Notes: generated by a model from the sequence alone, not told the origin. Positions 1 to 9,410 are shown, counted from the first letter of the stretch. The stretch is DNA of 64,000 nucleotides from CAZJYI01 sp964550025 (GCA_964550025.1 CAZJYI010000049.1:6691-70690); one strand, 5' to 3'. Program-made: numbers and translations.

Positions 1-442
1 CAAGCGTCCGACAGTACTCGACCGGCTTGACGGCGTCAAAGGCATTTCGCGCGTGCCTTGGGCGTGGGTGGGGACCGTGGGTGGGGGCAGACCCCGACCC
101 TTGGCGCAATGCGATGGTTCGTAATGCGCCAATGACGACTTCGTCTCCCAAGTCACGCCCCCTGTCAACAACCTGTTAATAACGGGGGACGCCTGTTGAC
201 AACTGTCTCAATCGTGAAAAGGGGCCGCAGGGGCGCCGTTCGGGGCCGTGTTTCCGCAAGTTCTCACTCCTCGGGGCGGAGAGTGGCATCGTTCAGCCTG
301 TAAATGCTTTGTTACTAGTGAGTTATGTATCGTTTGGCGTTACCCCCGGCCTGGGCGGCCGTTCTGGGCTTCGTTTCGGCGGGCATACTACGTCGTGACG
401 TTTTGGCCGTATTGTTCCGCGAATGCCCCTGAATCGGGCTTG
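1..442. other. Left-edge non-coding stretch
   Basis: No convincing gene is visible. Positions 60-87 hold five G-tracts with loops of 3, 1, 5 and 1 nt, a strong G-quadruplex pattern. An inverted pair TGTCAACA (163-170) / TGTTGACA (194-201) lies further on. A 66-codon frame at 248-448 has no recognisable motif and is not called. Confidence 0.6.
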
Positions 443-1294
443 TTATAACTTCCCATTTTCCAGAGGGTTGTGAACATGTTCCCCGAAAAGGCCGGTGTCG
501 ATGACGTAGTAGGCCGGCTTTCCGTAGTCGCTTCCAATTGTTACGGCGGGGATTGTGCGGCCGCCGGGGGTTGAGTGCTTGGCGACGACGCCGAGGTGGG
601 TGTGCCCGGATATGACCATGCGGACCTTTTCGAAAGACTCGATCTTCCGCCCCAGCGTCCAGTTCCCGTAATAGGCGTCTCCGCCGGCATTCCACTTTTT
701 CACCGTCACTTTCTGTTCCGGGAAGACCGGTACATGCGTGACCACGAGTACGTGTGCAACCTCCGGCCGTGAACACGCCGTGGCGAGACGTTTCAGGAAA
801 GGGGTACCGACCGCATCGGCGAACTCGATATCCGTCCAGGGCCAGTCGATGAAGTTCCCGTCATTGTTGTACGCGCCTTTTGTCCGGAAGAAGGCCTTGT
901 TGCTCTTTCCCTCGTAGCCCGGCGCGCGCGACGAGTAGTCATACCAGGCGATCGTTCCGACGACGGCGACGTTGCCGCGGATGACGATTTCGTCTTCGAG
1001 CCAGATGCAGCCGTAGCGCGCACAGGTTTCGGCGAGAAGATGCTCCCAGAGCTCGCGCGAGGAATGCGGTCCGGTTCGGTGCCACACGTCATGGTTTCCG
1101 GCGAGTACGGCGACGTCGGCCTCGATGTCGCTGAAAAGGGAGAGGGCTTTCTCGAAACGGTGGAGGGGTTCTCCAAGGTCACCGGCGAGGATCACCATCG
1201 CGGCGTCTTCCTGCCGGATGTGGCCGGCAAGTTCGAGCGCAGCTTCATTCGGCGTTACACCAACATGCAGGTCCGCAACTACCGCGACTCTCAT
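443..1294 (-). CDS. Calcineurin-like metallophosphoesterase
   Basis: This 283-residue protein has the ordered metal-binding blocks of the calcineurin-like phosphoesterase superfamily: D-x-H near residue 8 (ADLHVG), GD near 39 (AGDLG), GNHD near 66, a later THVP histidine, and GHTH in the C-terminal third. There is no signal peptide, so it should act in the cytosol as a two-metal phosphodiesterase or phosphatase. The substrate cannot be read from sequence. It is the last gene of the minus-strand operon, starting 17 nt after the receiver/kinase hybrid, with only a weak ribosome site. It resembles the second phosphoesterase at 53289-54194: both have a G(T/W)xxWYDYS block after GNHD, so they are probably paralogues. 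Confidence 0.9.
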   Translation of the reverse strand: MRVAVVADLHVGVTPNEAALELAGHIRQEDAAMVILAGDLGEPLHRFEKALSLFSDIEADVAVLAGNHDVWHRTGPHSSRELWEHLLAETCARYGCIWLEDEIVIRGNVAVVGTIAWYDYSSRAPGYEGKSNKAFFRTKGAYNNDGNFIDWPWTDIEFADAVGTPFLKRLATACSRPEVAHVLVVTHVPVFPEQKVTVKKWNAGGDAYYGNWTLGRKIESFEKVRMVISGHTHLGVVAKHSTPGGRTIPAVTIGSDYGKPAYYVIDTGLFGEHVHNPLENGKL

Positions 1295-1311
1295 ACTGCT
1301 GGCAAGCGGCC

Positions 1312-2478
1312 TCAGTCGTCCTGCGGGGCGCGGGGGAGCCGCACGGTCGCCCGTATGCCGTTCTCGGGACGATTCACCAGGGAAATGGTTCCCCCGTGGC
1401 CCTCGATGATCTTCTTGGTTATAAAGAGACCCAGCCCCATGCCGTCCGATTGCCCTTTCGTCGAGTGGCCGGGCGCAAAGACGGCTTCGATCTGGTCGTC
1501 CGGGATTCCACAGCCGTTGTCTTCGATGACAACCTGCAGACCGTTGTTATCCGTTTCCCAGCTCAGTCGCACCTGGCCTCGCCGTGGCGGCAAAGCCTGC
1601 AGAGCATTGGTCAGGATATTCTGAAGGGCGCGGAACAACTGAAGACGATTGGCCCTGACGCGGCAGGTCTGCGCGCCGGGTGCCGTCACGATGCACGCCC
1701 CTCTCTTGGCGGCCAGCGGCGTGCAGCTTTCGACCAGGTCCCCGATCACGGAGGCCAGATCGATGACTTCCGTCTCCAGTGCCTTCTTGCTCGCCAGGTC
1801 GCGCCACATGTTGGACATCTCCTGGCAGCGCTGGGCGTTCTTGGCGATAATCTCCAGGTAGTCGATTGTCTCCCGCGGAGTGCTCTTCTGCCATTGGTCC
1901 GTGCTGCGCAGGTCGTCGATCAGGAGCTGAACGTATCCGCAGATGACGCTCAGGGGGTTGCGCAGGTCGTGAACAAACTCCGACGACGCCTGGCCCAGTG
2001 TCGCGAAGTGTTCCTTGTCCGAGACTTCTTTCTGGAGCTGTGCGTTGATGCGCTCCACCTGGTCGAAGGTCTCGTTGCGTTTGCGCGCCACGCGCGCGGC
2101 TCTCGTCTGCTCGACGTATTTCCCTACCATCTGGCGCAGGTCGTTCGTGTCGAACGGCTTCTTGAGGTAGTCCGTGGCACCCAGCCTGATGGCTTCCTGG
2201 GCCGTCTCCAACGTCCCGAATCCCGTCAGCATGACCACGGAGACGTCGTTGTCGATGTGGCGGATTTCGCGCAGCCCCTCGATGCCGTTCTTCTCCGGCA
2301 TCTTGATATCCATGATGATGACGTCGGGCGATTCCTTGCGCATGAGCGCGATGCCGTTGTCGACGCCGTCGGCACAGAACACATCGTGTTCTTCGTTCAG
2401 GAGAAAGCGGATACTCTCGCGCGGCCCAAGTTCATCGTCGATGACGAGTACGCTGCTGCGGCGTGTTTCGGCGCTCAT
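1312..2478 (-). CDS. Receiver-histidine kinase hybrid (REC-HisKA-HATPase)
   Basis: This 388-residue soluble protein starts with a response-regulator receiver domain (about 8-122: acidic D14/D15, phospho-acceptor D57 in IIMDIKMPE, conserved lysine in YLKKPF). A short coiled linker leads to a HisKA helix pair with H170 in FVHDLRNPL and a C-terminal HATPase_c domain (N-box NILTNALQA, DNGCGIPD, GMGLGLFI). There is no membrane segment or DNA-binding output domain, so it probably takes a phosphoryl group on its receiver and in turn controls its own kinase activity. Its ATG overlaps the TGA of the upstream kinase by 4 nt (2475-2478), indicating translational coupling. The pair is probably a phosphorelay; no DNA-binding partner is encoded next to it. 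Confidence 0.93.
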   Translation of the reverse strand: MSAETRRSSVLVIDDELGPRESIRFLLNEEHDVFCADGVDNGIALMRKESPDVIIMDIKMPEKNGIEGLREIRHIDNDVSVVMLTGFGTLETAQEAIRLGATDYLKKPFDTNDLRQMVGKYVEQTRAARVARKRNETFDQVERINAQLQKEVSDKEHFATLGQASSEFVHDLRNPLSVICGYVQLLIDDLRSTDQWQKSTPRETIDYLEIIAKNAQRCQEMSNMWRDLASKKALETEVIDLASVIGDLVESCTPLAAKRGACIVTAPGAQTCRVRANRLQLFRALQNILTNALQALPPRRGQVRLSWETDNNGLQVVIEDNGCGIPDDQIEAVFAPGHSTKGQSDGMGLGLFITKKIIEGHGGTISLVNRPENGIRATVRLPRAPQDD

Positions 2479-5066
2479 GACTGTAGCCGTACCTTGTCGG
2501 TGCGTTCCTTCTGCGGCCCTATCAATGGGAAGGCAACATGGAACTGCGTGCCCCTGCCGACTTCACTTTCCACGTCAAGTATGGCGTCGTGTTCCTGAAT
2601 GATGCCGTGTGCAACCGACAACCCCAAGCCCGTACCAGTGCTTTTCGTAGTGAAAAACGGGTCGAAAATGTGCCCCAGATCCTCGCGCTTGATTCCCGAT
2701 CCAGTGTCATGGACGGTAACACTGACATGGGCCTTTGACAAGATGTCTTTCCAGGCTCCGCGCGACGGGATGCCGGGCGCCGCGATTTCCGTGCTGACGG
2801 TCAGCGTTCCGCCCCTTCCCATGGCGTCGACCGCGTTGAGGAAGAAGTTCACGAACACCTGTTCCAGCAGGTCGGGATCGCCTTCGATGGTGTTGTTGCC
2901 AGCTCCCCATTGGGTGACGACGTCAATGCCCTTTTGCCGTATCGGGGCCCGTACGAGCTCGATGCACTGTTCCAGGATGTCCTGTATGACGACGGGACGC
3001 AGCTTGGCGTTGGCCGGTCTGCCGAATCGCAGGAGCTGGTTGACGATCGAGTCGATACGGTTGACCTCCTTGCCGACGAGCGTGGTGAACGTCTCGCGGA
3101 AGTCGGAGTCGTGATAGCGTTCGGGGAGAAGCTGTGAAAAGGTCTTGAGCGTAACCAGGGGGTTCTTTATCTCGTGCGCCATCCCGGCCGACAGCGTGCC
3201 GAGGCTGGCGAGATGCGTTGTGCGCCGTACCTGCGTTTCCAGTTTCTTCACCAGGGTCAGGTCGTTGAATACGATCAAAACGCCGGAGACGGTTCCCTTG
3301 TGACCGCGGAAGACGCTGCTGCCGAGTTGAAGCGGCACCTCGTCGACGGATGTGTCGGCCCTCTCGGTTCGGATGCTTACATCCTGGTTGCGGATGCCCT
3401 CGCCGGAGCGCAAAGCCTCGTTGAAGGCCATGACGAGGGGTGCGGGAAGGACATCGATGGGTTGCCGCAGCAAGTCGCGCTGATGCATGTCGAGAATCCG
3501 CAGGGCCTCACGGTTGCAGACGGTGACGATCCCGTCATTGTTGGCGGCGACGACGCCGCTCACGAGGTTGTCGACCAGGATGTCATTGTAGATCTTGCTG
3601 TCTTCGAGCTCGGTATAGAGTCGGGCATTTTCCACGGCTACGCCGAGCTGATCCGTGGCGCCGGCCAGGGCGTCCTGTTCCAGGATGCCATAGACGCGAC
3701 CTGACAGCCGAGGTCCCAGGAGCACGATGCCGCTCACTGCGCCCTTGTAGCGGACCGCCGCCGCCGCGGCCGCATCGAGACGCAGCATCTCGTGAGCGGC
3801 CCGTTCCAAGCCGCGCGACGGGGGAAGGCGGTGGATTGCTTCAGCGACCAGGGGCGACCTGGACGAGGCCACCGCCCGCGCCAGCGGGCCGTCCGCCTCC
3901 AGGCTTTGCACCGGTTCCGGCGGCAAGCTCTGGCCGCGGCGTGGCTGGGAACCCGCGTATCCGTCTTCCGATACGCGCGGGAAGCGTCGCGTGAATCGGT
4001 CACCCTCCGCGAGAAATATCTCGACGCGGTCCGTACCGACGGCTTCCTTGATGAGTTTCGAGAAGCGTTCGCACATAACGTCGACGGAGCCGATGGATTG
4101 CAGGAGTGCGCCGGCGCTCTTAACGGCCCTCGCAACGTCGGTGGCGGGCGTATGGACGAACAGCGTGTTGGCGAAGCGCTGCATCAGACCGTGCGCCGGT
4201 GTCATGGAGAAAGCGACGGCAAGTGCCGACAGCAGGTGAGGCAGCGTGTCACGCCAGGGCACGAAGCCCGGAATAACCGCGCGCGTCGTCAGCAGAACTC
4301 CGCTGTAGAGCGATACAAGGCAGGCGATCAGCAGGGCCTGCGCCGTAACGCGGCGCAGGATGTACCCGACCTCCATGATGCGGCGGGTGGCAATGCCGTG
4401 GGCGATGGTCACGTTCAGCGCGAGGACAGCGAGAGGGACCAGCGTCACCGAGCGGGAGCTGCCGGTGATCATGGGGATCATCACGGCGAAGGCCAAGCCG
4501 AAGAAGAGGGCGAGGCCGCAGCCGAGCATCACGAACTGCAGTTCCGTTCTGATGATGCCTCGCGATCCGCGGATGTCCTTGCCGAAGAAGTACACCAGTG
4601 CGAGGATGGCGACAGCGTATACCACCGCGATCACGACAATGCCCGGCCCGAAGAGGGGTTGCGCCGGGCGCGGCAGCGGCATGTTCTCCGGTACAACCAC
4701 GTCTCGTACGTACAGCCGGGTATGGCACAGGATGGCCACGGCCAGGGTGACGACCAGCCAGGGGACCGATTGGCGGGCAATGGAGGGCCACGTGTTCTGG
4801 CGCCTGGTGATCGACAGCCGCAGGCAGTTGAAGACGATGGGAAGGCAGACACCGACGGCGGCGGAACCGCGCACGCTCGCGGCTACGGTGCCGGTATTGG
4901 TGGACATGAAGCTGATCGCCAGCCAGATCAGGTACAGGGACAGTATCGTCGAAAGCACCAGGAAGCACTGGTTGGTCAGCCGTCTCGGATTCGTGTACCA
5001 GATGCCAATCCCGAGCGTGAGGTTTGCCACGATGGTGGCGATATGGATCACGAAGATCGGGTTCAT
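2475..5066 (-). CDS. Membrane sensor histidine kinase (7TM-type N-terminus, GAF, PAS, HisKA, HATPase)
   Basis: This is an 863-residue protein. The first ~290 residues contain about seven to nine hydrophobic segments, like the HisKA_7TM sensor module found in PrsK-type kinases. A GAF-like domain follows (about 330-480), then a PAS domain (about 500-600), HisKA with H631 in MAHEIKNPL, and HATPase_c (N-box FFLNAVDAM, DTGSGI, FDPFFTTK, GTGLGLSV). The start is the ATG at 5066, which overlaps the ketosynthase TGA in an ATGA junction; a longer frame upstream would run into that gene. The ligand is unknown. Coupling to a ketosynthase, with a FadL porin opposite, makes a lipid or acyl ligand worth testing. 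Confidence 0.93.
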   Translation of the reverse strand: MNPIFVIHIATIVANLTLGIGIWYTNPRRLTNQCFLVLSTILSLYLIWLAISFMSTNTGTVAASVRGSAAVGVCLPIVFNCLRLSITRRQNTWPSIARQSVPWLVVTLAVAILCHTRLYVRDVVVPENMPLPRPAQPLFGPGIVVIAVVYAVAILALVYFFGKDIRGSRGIIRTELQFVMLGCGLALFFGLAFAVMIPMITGSSRSVTLVPLAVLALNVTIAHGIATRRIMEVGYILRRVTAQALLIACLVSLYSGVLLTTRAVIPGFVPWRDTLPHLLSALAVAFSMTPAHGLMQRFANTLFVHTPATDVARAVKSAGALLQSIGSVDVMCERFSKLIKEAVGTDRVEIFLAEGDRFTRRFPRVSEDGYAGSQPRRGQSLPPEPVQSLEADGPLARAVASSRSPLVAEAIHRLPPSRGLERAAHEMLRLDAAAAAAVRYKGAVSGIVLLGPRLSGRVYGILEQDALAGATDQLGVAVENARLYTELEDSKIYNDILVDNLVSGVVAANNDGIVTVCNREALRILDMHQRDLLRQPIDVLPAPLVMAFNEALRSGEGIRNQDVSIRTERADTSVDEVPLQLGSSVFRGHKGTVSGVLIVFNDLTLVKKLETQVRRTTHLASLGTLSAGMAHEIKNPLVTLKTFSQLLPERYHDSDFRETFTTLVGKEVNRIDSIVNQLLRFGRPANAKLRPVVIQDILEQCIELVRAPIRQKGIDVVTQWGAGNNTIEGDPDLLEQVFVNFFLNAVDAMGRGGTLTVSTEIAAPGIPSRGAWKDILSKAHVSVTVHDTGSGIKREDLGHIFDPFFTTKSTGTGLGLSVAHGIIQEHDAILDVESEVGRGTQFHVAFPLIGPQKERTDKVRLQS

Positions 5067-6310
5067 ACGTCGTCCATGCGCTCGACGACTATGCAGTCGT
5101 TGCCGCCGCCCAGACCGTGCACGTTGATCAGGGCGCACTTGATGCGTGCCAGCCTTGGTTCACGGGCCACGTAGTCCAGATCGCAGCCGGGCGCAGGGTT
5201 GTCGAGGTTGGCGGTCGGAGGAATCAGTCCGCTCTCCATGGCACAGGCGGTGGCAATGAGCTGCAGCGGTCCGGCCCCCGAGATGGGGTTGCCGATGACG
5301 CCCTTGATGGACGTCACGGGTACCCGGTAGGCTGATCGCCCGAAAACGCGCTTGATGGCCTCAGTTTCAACCCTGTCGATCACGGGGTGTCCGGGGCCGT
5401 GAGCGCAGACGAAATCGATGTCTTCCGGGCGCCGGCCGGCGTTGGCCAGCGTGATTTCGATGGCCTCGCCCATGCCCGATCCGGGATCCTGCAGCTCCGG
5501 ATCGCCCCGCCGTCCGAAGCCGAGGATTTCGCAGTATATGCGCGTGCCCCGCGCCAAGGCGTGCTCGAGGTTCTCCAGGACGATCAACCCCGTTCCTTCC
5601 GAGATCACGCCCGAATCACAGTCGCTGTCGAAAGGGCGGCTGGCATGCTCGGGATCGTCGTTGCGGCGGGAACACAATCCGGCCTTGTCCAGGCACGCGA
5701 ACGGCAGCGGAGAGATGAGTGCGTCTCCCCCGCCGGCGATCGCCACGTCGGCTTCTCCGAGACGGACCACCGACATTGCCTCCCCGATGGCCTCCAGTCC
5801 GGCTGCGCAAGCGGTGGATACCGTCTGCGCGCGCGTCGAGAATCCCAGCTCCTCCGACACGGCACTGGCTGCCTGCTGTGGAATGGTGGCATCGACACTG
5901 TAGGACGGAACGCGCGCCGGGCCCCGCGTGTGAAGACGGTCCGTGATGTGGGCCAGCACGTCCATGGCGCTGCCGCTGGCGCCGAGAATAACCGGGATGT
6001 TGCCCCCGCTGTTGTCGCCGCGATAGCCGAGCAGCCCGGCGTCCGTGATGGCCTCTTTGGCCGCGGCCAGCGCGAATTGCGTATGGCGGGCCAGACGATC
6101 CACCCTTGTCCTGGGCTCGAGGTAATCCAGCAGGTCGAAGTTCTTGACCTCGCCGGCAATCTTGGACTTGAACCCACGTGCATCGAAGAGCGTGATGGGC
6201 CCGATACCGCTTCGGCAGGTCAGCAGGGAATCCCAGAACGCGGACTTGCCGATCCCATTCGGCGCTACGACCCCCACTCCCGTCACGACAACTCTCTGGC
6301 GCGTCAGCAT
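5063..6310 (-). CDS. FabF-like beta-ketoacyl synthase with altered active site
   Basis: This 415-residue ketosynthase of the thiolase-like fold has the FabF/KAS-II layout: VVVTGVGVVAPNG N-terminus, nucleophile C168 in STACAAG, first histidine H304 in AHGPGHP, and lysine K336 in SIKGVIG. The second catalytic histidine, normally in a GH(x)xGAAG block, is Asn (N341 in GNPISGAG), giving Cys-His-Asn. FabF enzymes condense malonyl-ACP with acyl-ACP; whether this one elongates is uncertain. The chosen ATG at 6310 has GGAGG 9 nt upstream; an ATG two codons earlier is only 3 nt from it. It is the first gene of a coupled operon with two histidine-kinase genes, and no ACP, reductase or dehydratase lies near. 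Confidence 0.88.
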   Translation of the reverse strand: MLTRQRVVVTGVGVVAPNGIGKSAFWDSLLTCRSGIGPITLFDARGFKSKIAGEVKNFDLLDYLEPRTRVDRLARHTQFALAAAKEAITDAGLLGYRGDNSGGNIPVILGASGSAMDVLAHITDRLHTRGPARVPSYSVDATIPQQAASAVSEELGFSTRAQTVSTACAAGLEAIGEAMSVVRLGEADVAIAGGGDALISPLPFACLDKAGLCSRRNDDPEHASRPFDSDCDSGVISEGTGLIVLENLEHALARGTRIYCEILGFGRRGDPELQDPGSGMGEAIEITLANAGRRPEDIDFVCAHGPGHPVIDRVETEAIKRVFGRSAYRVPVTSIKGVIGNPISGAGPLQLIATACAMESGLIPPTANLDNPAPGCDLDYVAREPRLARIKCALINVHGLGGGNDCIVVERMDDV

Positions 6311-6420
6311 CGGCATACACCTCCACGGCAGGGAACAGGGTATCCCCCGCGCTGCCGGAAGTCCAGTCGAAAGCCTTGATGCGGACGGCGTTACGAAGCG
6401 GCTACTTCGCATTTCCCTGA

Positions 6421-6449
6421 TTGACGTATCAGTGTTTCTATCATACAAA
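6421..6449 (+). promoter_or_regulatory. Predicted sigma-70 promoter of the FadL-type gene
   Basis: TTGACG (6421-6426) and TACAAA (6444-6449) are separated by 17 nt. The predicted start near 6456 leaves a leader of about 73 nt ending in an AGGAGGAGG ribosome site. The promoter sits in the divergent space between ketosynthase and porin genes. Confidence 0.5.
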
Positions 6450-6528
6450 ACACCAAGGCCTACGGAGTGTCTCTGGTGCGCCGTAGGGGACGAAGCGTCC
6501 AGGACGTAGAACAGGAGGAGGTGCCGGC

Positions 6529-7752
6529 ATGAGGGAAGCAAGACTTCGCGCGAGCATTACGGGGCTGATCGGGCAACGGATTCTGCCGACCATGGCGATC
6601 GTACTGGCGGCTTCATCGCTGGCCCTGGGCCACGGCTTCCGGAATCCGCCCGCGGGGGCGGTCGGTGTGGCAATGGACGGCGGCAAGATCGCCAACATCG
6701 ACGACGCTTCGGCGGCAACCATCAACCCGGCCAACCTGGTCGACGCCAAGCGGGGCGTACTCATCTCGGCCACCTATGCCGACAGTGAGACCGACCTGAG
6801 CACACCCATCGGGTCGCTGAGTACCCGTGGCGGCGACGCCATTCTGCCGAGCATCTTCGGTGTGCTGCCCCTTGGCGACGGCGGTCTCGTTGCCGGCCTC
6901 GGGCTGACCAGCCCTTACGGGCAGTCGACGGAATGGCCGGTCGGGCGCGGCGTGACCAGCTACTTTGCCGAGATGACCACCCTCGGGATCTTCCCCTCGG
7001 TGGCCACCCGGCTTGGCGACGCGGTGTCGATCGCCGTCGGCGTGGACGTCTATCGCTCGGAGCTCGAGCTCAAGAGCAGCGTGTCGGGAACGGACGGAAC
7101 GGTGTTGAGCCTGTCCGGCGACGGGGTTGGCGTCGGCGTCAACGCGGCCGTGACCTGGCGCATGACCGAACGGCAGCGCCTCGCCTGCACGTACCGTTCG
7201 CCGTACAGCGTGGAGTACGAGGGTGACACCGAGTTCAGTTCCGCTCTGCTCGCGTCCAGCGACTTCGAAACGGAGATCGACTTCCCCAGTACGGTGGCAT
7301 TCGGCTACGGCATCCAGCTTACGGACACGGTAGCGCTGGGTGCGGACGTGGAATGGGTTGAGTTCTCGCGCAACGAGTCCCTGTTGATGGACTACGGGCT
7401 GTACAACTTCGCCGACGACTTCCAGGACCAGCGCGTCATCGCGCAGGACTGGGACGACGTCTGGACGGTGGGCGTGGCCGGTTCCTGGGACGTGGCCGAA
7501 GCGTGGACACTGCGGGGCGGCTACAAGTACATGGAGTCGCCGATTCCCGACAGTACGCTGGCGGCAACGCTGCCCGACGCGGACAAGCACGCGTTGTCGG
7601 CCGGGATCGGGTGGCAGGGCGAGAAGGACGCCGTGGATGTCGGCTACATGTACCTGATTCTCGATGACCGCGACGTCGTAACGGCGGGTATTCCGCTCTC
7701 TTACGAGTCGACGTCTTACCTCGTGGCCGTCAACTACTCCCGGCAGTTCTGA
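6529..7752 (+). CDS. FadL/TodX-family outer-membrane transport protein (OMPP1)
   Basis: This 407-residue outer-membrane barrel protein has an N-terminal signal sequence (hydrophobic stretch about 20-34, ending near ALGHG). The FadL hallmark follows: GFRNPPAGAVGVAMDGG and then the NPA motif in ATINPANL that forms the N-terminal hatch. The rest alternates polar and hydrophobic residues and ends in a C-terminal phenylalanine (SRQF), as expected for a BAM substrate. Members take up long-chain fatty acids or other hydrophobic compounds across the outer membrane. The ATG is preceded by AGGAGGAGG. The gene is divergent from the ketosynthase and is followed 25 nt later by a radical SAM gene, so a shared lipid theme is plausible. 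Confidence 0.9.
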   Translation: MREARLRASITGLIGQRILPTMAIVLAASSLALGHGFRNPPAGAVGVAMDGGKIANIDDASAATINPANLVDAKRGVLISATYADSETDLSTPIGSLSTRGGDAILPSIFGVLPLGDGGLVAGLGLTSPYGQSTEWPVGRGVTSYFAEMTTLGIFPSVATRLGDAVSIAVGVDVYRSELELKSSVSGTDGTVLSLSGDGVGVGVNAAVTWRMTERQRLACTYRSPYSVEYEGDTEFSSALLASSDFETEIDFPSTVAFGYGIQLTDTVALGADVEWVEFSRNESLLMDYGLYNFADDFQDQRVIAQDWDDVWTVGVAGSWDVAEAWTLRGGYKYMESPIPDSTLAATLPDADKHALSAGIGWQGEKDAVDVGYMYLILDDRDVVTAGIPLSYESTSYLVAVNYSRQF

Positions 7753-7777
7753 CGACAGCCGGCGTCGGAAAGCACAC

Positions 7778-9199
7778 ATGAAGATCCTGCTGGTCGAGCC
7801 GGCGCCGACGCCGCATGATTTCACGACGGGCTTTGCGGCCATGCCGGAGCCGCTGGGACTGGAGACCATCGCGGCGGGACTGGGCGCGCATCATGATGTT
7901 CGCCTTCTGGATCTGAGAGTCGGGGGCGAGCTTTCGGCGACGCTGGAGGATTTCGAGCCCGACGTCGTGGCCACCGGCGCGGTCGTTACCGCCGTGCCCG
8001 AGGCCAAGCGCATCCTCCGTGAGGCGAAGGAACACAATCCGCGGACGCTTACCGTGGTCGGGGGGCATCACGTCACGCTCTCTCCCGGCGATCTTGCTGT
8101 GCCGACGATTGACGTTGCCGTGTTCGGGGAGGGGGAGGAGACGTTCCCCGAGCTGATTGCCGTTCACGAAGAGGGCGGCGAGCTGCTGAGTGTGCCGGGA
8201 CTGGCCGTGCGTGGCGAGTCCGGGTGGCGCGAGTCGGGGCCTCGCGAGCAGCCGGACCTCGACCGGTTGCCTTTCCCGGACCGCGAGCTCGTCGCGCCGT
8301 ACCGGGACCGCTACTTCAGAGGGCCGTGGCGCCCCGTCGCCCTGATATCCACGGCGCGCGGATGCCCTTTCGCCTGCCACTTCTGCACGATGTGGAAGTT
8401 CTATCGCTCGAAGTGCCGCCTGCGGACCGCGGAGAGCGTTGTCGACGAGCTGGCCACACTGTCTCAGCCCTACATCGGCATGGTGGACGACAACACCTTT
8501 GCGAGCGTTCCGCGCGCCTGGGAGATTGTACGGCGCCTGAAAGACGCCGGGCTCGACAAGACGATCCAGACCTACGCCCGGGCCGACACAGTCGTCAAGC
8601 ATCCCGACCTGATCGAGGCGTGGCGCGAGGTCGGTATGCAACTCTGCCTCGTCGGGCTCGAGTCTTTCCGGGAGGAGGATCTCAAGGACTGGCGCAAGCG
8701 CACGACTTCCGAACAGAACTGCGAAGCCATTCGCATCCTGCATCGCGTCGGCGTCGAGGCCGTGGCATACATCGTGGTGAATCCCGATTTCACGGCGGAC
8801 GATTTCGACCGCGTCAAGCAAACCGTGTCCGATCTCGAATTGACACACCCCATTTTCACCATGCTGACGCCCTTTCCGGGATCGACGCTCTACCGCGACC
8901 GAAAGGCCGACCTTACGTGCCACGACCTCGAGAAGTACGATCTGTTCCACGCCATTCTCCCGACGCGGCTGCCGGAGCGGGAGTTCTACGAGCGCTTCAT
9001 CGATCTTTACCAGTTCAGCTATCTCTCCCCGCGCAACCACGGGCGGGTCGGCGCCTCCGAGCAGTTCAGCTTCTGGACCTCGATAATGACGGAGATGCTT
9101 CTGAACGGCGATCCCAATCCCCGGGCGACGGCGCTTGCCAGACTGGCCGCCATGCGCGGTGCGGGCAATAGCCAGACCCCGTCCCAGGAGGGTCCGTGA
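7778..9199 (+). CDS. B12-binding-domain radical SAM protein (first)
   Basis: This 473-residue protein begins with a cobalamin-binding-like Rossmann domain (KILLVEPAP, later VVGGHHVTL and FGEGEETFPEL, about 1-150). A radical SAM core follows, with the 4Fe-4S cluster ligands C196-x3-C200-x2-C203 in ARGCPFACHFC. The class includes methyltransferases, the hopanoid enzymes HpnP/HpnJ and magnesium-protoporphyrin cyclases. The residues seen do not decide between them, and no DxHxxG lower-ligand motif is evident. It lies 25 nt behind the FadL-type gene and 231 nt before a related gene, probably in one transcript. Its TGA stop (9197-9199) sits inside a repeated CGTGACCGCAGAT sequence that also ends the next gene. 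Confidence 0.9.
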   Translation: MKILLVEPAPTPHDFTTGFAAMPEPLGLETIAAGLGAHHDVRLLDLRVGGELSATLEDFEPDVVATGAVVTAVPEAKRILREAKEHNPRTLTVVGGHHVTLSPGDLAVPTIDVAVFGEGEETFPELIAVHEEGGELLSVPGLAVRGESGWRESGPREQPDLDRLPFPDRELVAPYRDRYFRGPWRPVALISTARGCPFACHFCTMWKFYRSKCRLRTAESVVDELATLSQPYIGMVDDNTFASVPRAWEIVRRLKDAGLDKTIQTYARADTVVKHPDLIEAWREVGMQLCLVGLESFREEDLKDWRKRTTSEQNCEAIRILHRVGVEAVAYIVVNPDFTADDFDRVKQTVSDLELTHPIFTMLTPFPGSTLYRDRKADLTCHDLEKYDLFHAILPTRLPEREFYERFIDLYQFSYLSPRNHGRVGASEQFSFWTSIMTEMLLNGDPNPRATALARLAAMRGAGNSQTPSQEGP

Positions 9200-9410
9200 C
9201 CGCAGATCCGAAGTTCGAATATCGAAATCCGAAACAAATGCGAAATCCGAATGTCCAAATGGCCGAAACGAAGAGAGGACTCCGTCTCTTCTCTCCCGTT
9301 TTCCCCCGTTTCCCCCTTTCGAGATTCGAATTTGTTTCGAGTTTCGGTTTTCGAGTTTCGAATTTGCTGTCTGAGCCCTCTCTCGGTAGGGAGCGTGACC
9401 GCAGATCCGA
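9195..9410. repeat. Intergenic word-repeat hairpin A1, CGAAATC type
   Basis: The left arm (about 9211-9260) repeats CGAAATCCGAA-like words and the right arm (about 9319-9366) their complements (TTCGAGTTTCG). Transcripts should fold into one long imperfect hairpin. The element is bracketed by a 17-nt direct repeat CGTGACCGCAGATCCGA at 9195-9211 and 9394-9410. The stop codon of the preceding gene falls within the left copy. Confidence 0.85.

Noticed and set aside
248..448. A 66-codon frame near the left end
   Set aside because: No ribosome site, no motif, weak codon pattern.
5067..5138. N-terminal extension of the 7TM kinase
   Set aside because: It overlaps the ketosynthase gene; the ATG in the ATGA junction precedes the first hydrophobic segment.
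3792..5174. A 460-codon frame opposite the 7TM kinase gene
   Set aside because: Low-complexity charged sequence and no recognisable domain.
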